Below, in pieces: positions 7,510-12,789 of a stretch of 12,789 nucleotides of DNA. Every line of letters starts with the position of its first letter. Position 1 is the first letter of the stretch. Source of the DNA: Gammaproteobacteria bacterium. Lineage in GTDB: Bacteria > Pseudomonadota > Gammaproteobacteria > GRL18. The DNA is taken from assembly GCA_013139395.1 (NCBI GenBank), contig WTAX01000047.1:1-12789 (forward strand). Direction: 5' to 3'. The position numbers and the translations under genes were made by a program. Below the pieces are notes generated by a model. The model worked only from the letters and a program-made list of their open reading frames with translations. It ran no database searches and was not told where the DNA came from.

Positions 7510-8436
7510 ATGTCACACAAAGATTATTATAAAACTCTTGGCGTCAATCGCAGCGCAAGCGATGCCGATATCAAAAAACAGTATAGAAGGCTGGCTCGCA
7601 AATACCACCCTGATGTCAGCAAACTCAGCAATGCCGAAGCTCATTTTAAAGAGGTAAATGAAGCGTATGATGTCTTAAAAGATAAGGAAAAACGCTCTAA
7701 TTATGATCAGTTCGGCTCCGCTGACGGCAATCCCTTTAGTGGTGGAGGTTTTACACCACCGCCAGGAGCTGCTCAGGGTAATAATTTTGGTGGTTTTGAA
7801 CAAGGTAGTTTTAACGATATATTTGACAGCATGTTCAGCCATTCTCAGGGTGGGCAATTTCATGGTCAGGAAGATACCTTCACTCGTCAGAGAAGATCAC
7901 GCCCGCAAAAAGGTCAGGATCAAACGGTCAGTATTTCAGTCGATCTGGAAGATTCCTATCAGGGTGCCGAACGTTCTTTACATGTTCATATTCCCGGTAC
8001 CAGCGGTACTAAAAAACTCAAAGTAAAAATTCCTAAGGGTATTAAAGAAGGTCAGAAAATCCGTTTAAGCGGCCAAGGTGGTTCCGGTCCGACTAATGGT
8101 GATTTATTTCTGGAAGTGAAATTTAACCATCATAAACATTTCACTGTTGATGCTAAGGATATTAATCTGACTCTGCCTATTACTCCCTGGGAAGCCGCAT
8201 TAGGCACCAAATTGTCCATTCCGACCCTGGGCGGCACTGTAGAAATGAAACTGGCAGCCAATACTAAAGGCGGCAAAAAACTACGCCTGAAAGGTCGTGG
8301 ACTACCAGGCAAGGATATGGGCAATCAATACGTTGTGTTACAGATCATGACACCTGAAGCAGATACTGATGAACTAAAAGCACTCTACGAGCAAATGGCA
8401 GAGCTGAGTCAGTTTAATCCTCGAGAGAATTTTTAA
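7510..8436 (+). CDS. cbpA: CbpA-type DnaJ homologue (curved DNA-binding protein)
   Basis: A 308-residue class II J-protein; E. coli CbpA is 306. The J domain (1-70) opens with [19 protein letters not shown] and carries His33-Pro-Asp35, which stimulates DnaK ATPase. A Gly/Phe-rich linker runs about 70-115. There is no CxxCxGxG zinc-finger region, which separates it from DnaJ proper. Two beta-rich substrate-binding domains follow (about 137-210, with [20 protein letters not shown]; and about 215-300, with [18 protein letters not shown]). In E. coli CbpA also binds curved DNA and is held in check by CbpM. No cbpM-like gene follows here; the next 260 bp hold a palindromic repeat instead. The ribosome site at ATG 7510 is weak. 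The gene is divergent from the small membrane protein. Confidence 0.93.
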   Translation: MSHKDYYKTLGVNRSASDADIKKQYRRLARKYHPDVSKLSNAEAHFKEVNEAYDVLKDKEKRSNYDQFGSADGNPFSGGGFTPPPGAAQGNNFGGFEQGSFNDIFDSMFSHSQGGQFHGQEDTFTRQRRSRPQKGQDQTVSISVDLEDSYQGAERSLHVHIPGTSGTKKLKVKIPKGIKEGQKIRLSGQGGSGPTNGDLFLEVKFNHHKHFTVDAKDINLTLPITPWEAALGTKLSIPTLGGTVEMKLAANTKGGKKLRLKGRGLPGKDMGNQYVVLQIMTPEADTDELKALYEQMAELSQFNPRENF

Positions 8437-8515
8437 AGTCTGTTGTCACTACCTATAAATACAGCTGAACTTATTTATTATATAAAGGTCTTAAAAACGA
8501 TAACTCTTAAATTCC

Positions 8516-8666
8516 TGTAACTATTCAGTATATTATTTATAAAGAGCCTGTGGTTGCTTGTTTTTCTGACTTTGATTGTTTGAGCGTAGCGAGTTCTCAA
8601 AGTCAGAAAAATAAGTGACCATGGGCTCAACAGTGATCATTAAGAAATATACGCTGAATAGTTACA
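8516..8666 (+). repeat. Nested long palindrome upstream of degQ
   Basis: Outer arms: TGTAACTATTCAG (8516-8528) plus TATATT (8529-8534) pair with 8654-8666 and 8646-8651, leaving only a 2-base bulge. Inner arms: 8544-8575 pairs with 8597-8628 over 32 bp without a gap. It has 27 Watson-Crick pairs and 5 mismatches, all of which are G-U pairs if transcribed rightward. The loop contains GAGCGTAGCGAG. The element fills most of the 263 bp between cbpA and degQ and ends 33 bp before the degQ ATG. It is either a miniature repeat insertion or part of the degQ leader RNA. The outer-end sequence recurs at 4133-4144 and 11812-11827. Confidence 0.85.
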
Positions 8667-8699
8667 AATTCCTTAACTATTAATTCAGATTTGAAAATT

Positions 8700-10109
8700 A
8701 TGATAGCTATGATTAAAAAACAACTCTTTTTTTCTATTTTCTCAATCCTTTGTATTTCTCTAATATCATTAAGCACGCTTCATGCTTTACCCACACATGA
8801 CAGCCAGAACATGGCGTTGCCCAGTCTGGCCCCCATGCTGGAAAAAGTCACCCCCGCCATTGTCAATATCTCAACCAAGGGGCATTATCAGGGTAAAAGT
8901 CAGTTACCGGAGTTTCTTAATGATCCGTTGTTTAGACGTTTTTTTAAATTTGATATTCCTCAACATCAGCAACCGCAATCCCATGCTTTAGGATCGGGGG
9001 TCATTGTTAATGCCAAAAAAGGCTATATTCTAACCAACAACCATGTCATTGATGATGCCAGTGAAATACTCGTCACTTTAAAAGACGGGCGTTCACTGGT
9101 TGCTGAGCTGATTGGTACTGATCCGCAGATTGATATTGCAGTCCTCAAAGTCAAGGCTGATAATCTCTTTGAAGTCAAACTTTCTGATTCTGATAAATTA
9201 CGGGTTGGTGATTTTACTCTGGCTATTGGCCATCCCTTTGGCCTGGGTCAAACTGTCACCTCCGGTATTATCAGCGGCTTAGGTCGCAGCGGACTCGGCA
9301 TTGAGAGTTATGAAGATTTTATTCAAACCGATGCGTCTATTAACCCGGGAAATTCCGGTGGTGCTCTGGTTAACCTGCATGGCGAATTAATCGGTATCAA
9401 TACCGCCATTTTTTCTCAAAGCGGCGGCAATATTGGTATCGGCTTTGCTATTCCTGTCAATATGGCCAAATCCGTTATGAACCAGCTCATAACACATGGT
9501 TCTATTCAGCGTGGTCTGCTTGGTGTTCAGGTTCAGGATTTAACACCAGAATTAGCTTCAGCTTTTGGTGTTAAAGCGACTCAGGGCGCCATCGTAGCAC
9601 AGGTTATAACTGATTCCGCAGCCAGTAAAGCAGGTATTAAAGCAGGTGATATTATTATTGCGGCCAATGCTCGTACCATCAGAAGCTCTTCAGATTTACG
9701 TAATTACATTGGTTTAAAACGCCCTGGCGACACCGCCCAATTAAAAATATTACGTGGTAAAAAAACAATAACGATTAATGCCGTCATTGGTGGTGATAAA
9801 GCCTTATCATCTACAGCCTCTACAGCCACTCAAACACAAGGTTTTAACGGACAACACTTACACCCTGCTTTAGAAGGCGCTCACTTTGCCCAACATGCCA
9901 ATGATCAAGGGGTACTGGTATTAGAAGTCACTAAAGCATCCCCTGCCTGGCAATCAGGCTTACGGGAAAATGATCTCATTATCGCTATTAACCGACAAAG
10001 CGTTCACTCAATTAATGATTTAAAAAAATTAGCGAAGAATAAGACCAATAAAAGCATAGCACTTAATATTCGCCGGGGAGATTCTGCTCTATTTCTTGTT
10101 TTAAGATAA
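8700..10109 (+). CDS. degQ: DegQ/DegP-type periplasmic serine endoprotease
   Basis: A 469-residue HtrA-family protease that degrades or holds misfolded proteins in the periplasm. Counting from ATG 8700, a signal peptide covers about 1-29 (hydrophobic core LFFSIFSILCISLISL, cut after LHA). The trypsin-like domain holds His115 (TNNHVIDDA), Asp145 (DPQIDIAVLKV) and Ser219 (INPGNSGGAL). Two PDZ domains follow at about 265-360 and 385-469. The loop between the first strand and ALGSGVIV is short, which favours DegQ over DegP. Starts at TTG 8691, ATG 8700 and ATG 8709 are all in frame and none has a clear ribosome site; 8700 is chosen as the first ATG. A long palindrome lies upstream. The stop codon lies in a hairpin shared with the end of ubiA. 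Alternative names are degP, mucD or htrA. Confidence 0.94.
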   Translation: MIAMIKKQLFFSIFSILCISLISLSTLHALPTHDSQNMALPSLAPMLEKVTPAIVNISTKGHYQGKSQLPEFLNDPLFRRFFKFDIPQHQQPQSHALGSGVIVNAKKGYILTNNHVIDDASEILVTLKDGRSLVAELIGTDPQIDIAVLKVKADNLFEVKLSDSDKLRVGDFTLAIGHPFGLGQTVTSGIISGLGRSGLGIESYEDFIQTDASINPGNSGGALVNLHGELIGINTAIFSQSGGNIGIGFAIPVNMAKSVMNQLITHGSIQRGLLGVQVQDLTPELASAFGVKATQGAIVAQVITDSAASKAGIKAGDIIIAANARTIRSSSDLRNYIGLKRPGDTAQLKILRGKKTITINAVIGGDKALSSTASTATQTQGFNGQHLHPALEGAHFAQHANDQGVLVLEVTKASPAWQSGLRENDLIIAINRQSVHSINDLKKLAKNKTNKSIALNIRRGDSALFLVLR

Positions 10110-10146
10110 AGTGGTGAAATAACTCTGAGCACTTTATCTCAGAGTT
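10105..10146. terminator. Two overlapping, mutually exclusive hairpins at the degQ/ubiA convergence
   Basis: Stem 1 is GATAAAGTG (10105-10113) with CACTTTATC (10130-10138), 9 bp exact. Stem 2 is AACTCTGAG (10121-10129) with CTCAGAGTT (10138-10146), 9 bp exact. Both cannot form together in full, because stem 2 starts inside the stem 1 loop and the right arms overlap at 10138. Stem 1 includes the degQ stop codon and stem 2 the last codons of ubiA. No U-run follows on either strand. A role in two-way termination is an inference from its position. Confidence 0.6.
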
Positions 10147-11011
10147 CCGGCAGTAGAAAGTCAATAAAGATACCCGCAAATATAACCATTCCAAGCCAGT
10201 GATTATTTAAAAAAGCCTGAAAACATTTTTTGTTCTCCCGGTGACGAATTAAATATTGCTGATAGATGGACAACACCATAGAAAAAACAATACCCAGATA
10301 GAAAAACAAACCACCTTGTACCAGCCATGCAACGTAAAACATACCTGCAGTAAAGGTGAGTTGTAACAGAGCAATAATTAATCGATCATTTTCAGCAAAA
10401 ATAATAGCGGTTGATTTAACCCCTATTTTTAAATCTTCTTCTCTGTCTGCCATGGCATACATCGTATCGTAACTCACAATCCATAAAATGGTCACCGCAT
10501 ACAATATCCAGGCAACTTCGGGGATTGTACCAAGTTGTGCGGCAAAGCCCATCGGTATAGCCCAGCTAAATGCCATACCTAATACTATTTGAGGGTAATG
10601 GGTATAACGTTTCATAAAGGGATAAATTGCGGCTAATAAAAGTGCAATAAAACTTAACAGGATGGTATAGAGATTTAAAAATAAAACCAGTATAAAAGCA
10701 ATGAAGATACACACAAAGAACAAGCCAAGTGCTTCACGAGGAGAAACCTGACCAGAAGTGATTGGACGGTTTTTAGTACGTTCAATGTGTTTATCAATAT
10801 TTCGATCGGCATAGTCATTTATCACACAACCAGCAGAACGCATAACAAAAACACCCAAAGCAAAAATAAGCATAATTAAAACAGGTGGAATTCCCTGCGC
10901 GGCAATCCATAAAGCCCAAAAAGTAGGCCATAAGAGCAGCCAGGTACCAATGGGCCGGTCCATTCTCATGAGTAAATAATATTGATATAAACGTTCTTTA
11001 GTCAAAAACAT
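10139..11011 (-). CDS. ubiA: 4-hydroxybenzoate polyprenyltransferase
   Basis: Attaches the polyprenyl tail (octaprenyl in E. coli) to 4-hydroxybenzoate at the inner membrane, the second step of ubiquinone synthesis. The 290-residue protein has eight or nine membrane helices; E. coli UbiA is also 290. The two Asp-rich motifs that bind the Mg-diphosphate are intact: Asn65-Asp66-Tyr-Ala-Asp69 with Asp73, followed by the basic HIERTKNRPITSGQ, and Tyr181-Asp182 leading to Asp189-Arg-Glu-Glu-Asp193. The N-terminus (YLLMRMDRPIGTWLLLWPTFWALW) is typical. The ribosome site at ATG 11011 is weak. ubiC lies upstream on the same strand, as in the E. coli ubiCA operon, but 215 bp with a palindromic repeat lie between them. 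It converges on degQ with a 29-bp gap. Confidence 0.96.
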   Translation of the reverse strand: MFLTKERLYQYYLLMRMDRPIGTWLLLWPTFWALWIAAQGIPPVLIMLIFALGVFVMRSAGCVINDYADRNIDKHIERTKNRPITSGQVSPREALGLFFVCIFIAFILVLFLNLYTILLSFIALLLAAIYPFMKRYTHYPQIVLGMAFSWAIPMGFAAQLGTIPEVAWILYAVTILWIVSYDTMYAMADREEDLKIGVKSTAIIFAENDRLIIALLQLTFTAGMFYVAWLVQGGLFFYLGIVFSMVLSIYQQYLIRHRENKKCFQAFLNNHWLGMVIFAGIFIDFLLPEL

Positions 11012-11044
11012 AAGTTTATTATTTAGAAGTCATTAATTAGTATC

Positions 11045-11174
11045 CATCCGGAAATAGCTGTTTCTTTTCTTCCCCCTTTTTCAAAGGGGGACAGAGGGGG
11101 TTAAGTTGTTGATTTGCAACCCCCTCAATCCCCCTTCTAAAGAAGGGGGAGGTTAAAAGCAGGATAAACGGATG
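11045..11174. repeat. G5/C5-tract palindromic repeat between ubiC and ubiA
   Basis: Three exact hairpins lie in tandem: 11072-11079 with 11083-11090 (CCCCCTTT/AAAGGGGG), 11094-11102 with 11118-11126 (GAGGGGGTT/AACCCCCTC), and 11130-11138 with 11141-11149 (CCCCCTTCT/AGAAGGGGG). Together 11071-11102 and 11118-11150 also form one long inverted repeat. Short outer arms CATCCG (11045-11050) and CGGATG (11169-11174) bound it. The base make-up is unlike the AT-rich surroundings. Repeats of this look are common between genes in many bacteria, so this is most likely a non-autonomous dispersed element. Confidence 0.85.
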
Positions 11175-11226
11175 CACAGTAATTAGGGGCATTTATTAAC
11201 GATTATTTATTAACAATCATTGCTAT

Positions 11227-11799
11227 CTAAAGCAGATCCGGCAGAAACACTTCAGCAACCAATAAAGGCTTATGCCGAAGGCGAAAAATCGAGCGCCTTG
11301 CCCAAACCTGATCAATTTCTTTGTTTAGACTATGCGCTGCAATATCATGTAATTGATGCCCGTTTTTTAATGCCGCCACTTCCATCGCATCTCGTTGTAA
11401 CGCCGGTTGTGCAAAAAGAAATTCACCCAAAGGTCGATTTCCTAAATGACTTAATTGACGTTGCGGCCCTGTGAGGGTTTTTATCGGGATCACTGTGCGG
11501 GCAAAAATCACCGGAGTGTCGCCGCAATAGAGCAATACTTCACGAATTAACGCATAACGACGATGACTTAATTTTAAGCGCTGTACTTCATCATTCGATG
11601 GAATCCCCATACCTTGTCGCAAGAGTTTGACAGAAAATTTTCCAATCTGCCTGGCCTGACAATGATTTTTGATCCGTAAAGTCAGCGAGGCGCTATCCAG
11701 AAGCCATTCACGAGTGCTGTCCGGTATATGTAAAATAGAGGCATAATCGACCGCAACCCAATGCGGAATTCGCTTAAACTGTCGCAAAAAGGCTGGCAT
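11227..11799 (-). CDS. ubiC: Chorismate--pyruvate lyase
   Basis: Splits chorismate into 4-hydroxybenzoate and pyruvate in the cytoplasm, the first committed step of ubiquinone synthesis. The 190-residue protein has the family landmarks: REVLL at 86-90 (Arg86 corresponds to E. coli Arg76), FARTVIP at 99-105, LGNRPLGEFLF at 119-129, WARRS at 166-170 and LLVAEVFLP at 179-187 (Glu183 corresponds to catalytic Glu155). E. coli UbiC is 165 residues. ATG 11799 is chosen because MPAFLRQFKRIPHW begins the conserved region. An in-frame TTG at 11859 would add 20 residues rich in Tyr and Cys that run through a repeat fragment, which is unlikely. Its product is the substrate of UbiA, encoded next on the same strand. 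The unknown lysine-rich gene lies 67 bp upstream on the same strand. Confidence 0.94.
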   Translation of the reverse strand: MPAFLRQFKRIPHWVAVDYASILHIPDSTREWLLDSASLTLRIKNHCQARQIGKFSVKLLRQGMGIPSNDEVQRLKLSHRRYALIREVLLYCGDTPVIFARTVIPIKTLTGPQRQLSHLGNRPLGEFLFAQPALQRDAMEVAALKNGHQLHDIAAHSLNKEIDQVWARRSIFRLRHKPLLVAEVFLPDLL

Positions 11800-11811
11800 A
11801 CAATTAATACA

Positions 11812-11827
11812 ATACGCTGAATAGTTA
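11812..11827. repeat. Solo copy of the GCTGAATAGTTA repeat end, just upstream of ubiC
   Basis: ATACGCTGAATAGTTA at 11812-11827 is identical to 8649-8664, the right end of the palindrome before degQ. It lies 12 bp upstream of the ubiC ATG. No matching left arm is visible nearby, so it may be the remnant of a decayed element or a shared regulatory sequence. Confidence 0.55.
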
Positions 11828-11866
11828 TAATAAAAAAAGATGCAGTGATAGTAACACAAAGCCCTA

Positions 11867-12789
11867 TTACTGGAAACTAATAGACTTAATCTCTAACAAC
11901 GAGTGATCAAATTTTCCTGAATGACTCTTACCGCTAATTCGTGTAAATGGCGGCAGCATCACCTCCATTTTTATTTCTTTTGTTTTTAGCTCAATGGCCA
12001 CCAGCAAGCTGCTTTTATTGGCTGTTGGACGTATTTTAATACGTTTAATGGAATTATATGGAATCTGATTATCTTCATTGATCATAAAATGCTGAGCACG
12101 ACTTTTTTGGCCACCCTTAGAACTGACCAGAGTCTTATTTTTCAACATCACTTTTTTATCATTAACAAAGCTGACCTGGACACCAGAAGTTTTAGCCTGA
12201 GTCTTAGAAGGTGTTTTATTTTCAACAACTTTAACTTCAGGCTTAACAACTATTTTGCTTGTTGAAGCGCTCTTCGCAACGACTTGATCCGATAAATCTA
12301 AATCAATAACAGGCACATCGGTTTTAGTTTTGGCTGATTTCTTTTTCGAAGCTGCCTGCTTTTTAGCTGGCGCCTTAGCCATTAATGTCTTTTTCCCCGC
12401 TTTATTTCCACGAGCTTTAAGTAGTTTTTTTGAATTAAAAAATTCAATGCGTTTGATGTCCTGTAGTGATTTACTAAAGCGACCGATTTTAGCTTCACCG
12501 CTAATAATAGGATAAGGTTTCTTCAGTATCTTTATTTCTTCATAACCATCATTCATCACAAAGCGGACTTTAAGGCCATCCTTGCCATATTGAGATTTCA
12601 GACTAATATAATCAACCTTTAATAAATCGACAATAACGCCATCGGGTAAAATTAATTCTGGTGCTTCTGTGGTTTCTCCTTCATAAGAACTACGTAAGGA
12701 GGCAGTTTCTAATTCTAATTGGGTGGTGGTTAATAATGACAATAATACATAGGCTTCATTATTTTTCCTGGCTTTTTTAGCTGTCTTTT
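11867..12789 (-). CDS. Lysine-rich protein of unknown family with a duplicated domain, N-terminus outside window
   Basis: I do not recognise this family. The frame has no stop between 11867 and the window end, giving at least 306 residues. The only nearby start, TTG 12742, has no ribosome site, so the gene probably begins outside. Counting from that TTG, domain A covers about 29-102 and domain B about 190-290. Their ends match closely: ISGEAKIGRFSKSLQDIKRI (80-99) against ISGKSHSGKFDHSLLEIKSI (269-288). The preceding strands (LKVRFVMNDGYEEIKI and LLVAIELKTKEIKMEV) also align, which suggests beta-rich repeats. Between them lies a disordered Lys/Ala/Ser/Val linker (about 108-188). The visible N-terminal end (KTAKKARKNNEAY) is basic too, so another linker may precede. 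No signal peptide or membrane helix is seen. It lies 67 bp upstream of ubiC on the same strand. Confidence 0.7.
   Translation of the reverse strand, partial: KTAKKARKNNEAYVLLSLLTTTQLELETASLRSSYEGETTEAPELILPDGVIVDLLKVDYISLKSQYGKDGLKVRFVMNDGYEEIKILKKPYPIISGEAKIGRFSKSLQDIKRIEFFNSKKLLKARGNKAGKKTLMAKAPAKKQAASKKKSAKTKTDVPVIDLDLSDQVVAKSASTSKIVVKPEVKVVENKTPSKTQAKTSGVQVSFVNDKKVMLKNKTLVSSKGGQKSRAQHFMINEDNQIPYNSIKRIKIRPTANKSSLLVAIELKTKEIKMEVMLPPFTRISGKSHSGKFDHSLLEIKSISFQ

Noticed and set aside
11072..11149. G-quadruplex in the repeat between ubiC and ubiA
   Set aside because: Each strand has only three runs of five G, with long spacers. Hairpin pairing between G and C runs is a simpler explanation.
11045..11174. 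CRISPR-like array
   Set aside because: The three hairpins differ from one another and there are no regular spacers or cas genes.
11220..11474. 84-residue plus-strand frame inside ubiC
   Set aside because: It is antisense to conserved ubiC codons and has no family resemblance.
11800..11859. N-terminal extension of UbiC from TTG 11859
   Set aside because: The added residues cross a dispersed repeat end, are Tyr/Cys-rich, and precede the natural family start.

Overview
The window is an AT-rich stretch of a bacterial chromosome, most likely from a gammaproteobacterium. The evidence is the set of protein types: ubiC and ubiA for ubiquinone synthesis, a DjlA-type TerB/J-domain protein, a DegQ/DegP-type periplasmic protease, CbpA, YjbQ, and an Rpe that reads very like the enteric enzyme. 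I cannot name the genus. There is no sign of a plasmid, prophage, transposase gene, CRISPR array, tRNA or rRNA. The accessory content is a set of short palindromic repeats lying between genes.

Layout, left to right. rpe (pentose phosphate and Calvin cycles) runs leftward off the left edge and is divergent from a secreted DUF3530 alpha/beta-hydrolase. A 161-bp inverted repeat fills the space between them. Next come a small CopD-type membrane protein and, 15 bp later, a histidine kinase with a c-type heme sensor domain. This pair is probably one transcription unit. After a small palindromic element come two leftward genes, djlA and yjbQ (the latter with a GTG start). Then follow a rightward HU-like protein with a lysine-rich histone H1-like tail, a stand-alone CBS-pair protein, a leftward two-helix membrane protein, and divergent cbpA. 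A long palindromic element precedes degQ. degQ converges on ubiA, with a pair of overlapping hairpins across both stop codons. The leftward ubiC and ubiA pair is separated by a second type of palindromic repeat. At the right edge a lysine-rich protein of unknown family, with a duplicated domain, runs in from outside the window.

Functional themes are protein quality control (djlA, cbpA, degQ), the first two committed steps of ubiquinone synthesis (ubiC, ubiA), redox or heme sensing (kinase plus CopD-like protein), and nucleoid organisation (HU-like protein, and possibly CbpA).

Several start codons were set by eye to starts other than the longest reading frame. The CopD-like gene starts at ATG 1978, the HU-like gene at ATG 5668, degQ at ATG 8700 and ubiC at ATG 11799. 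The right-edge gene has no stop before the window end and is treated as partial.

I found no gene cluster that looks like a new defence or biosynthetic system. The most unusual material is in the intergenic palindromes and in the duplicated-domain protein at the right edge.
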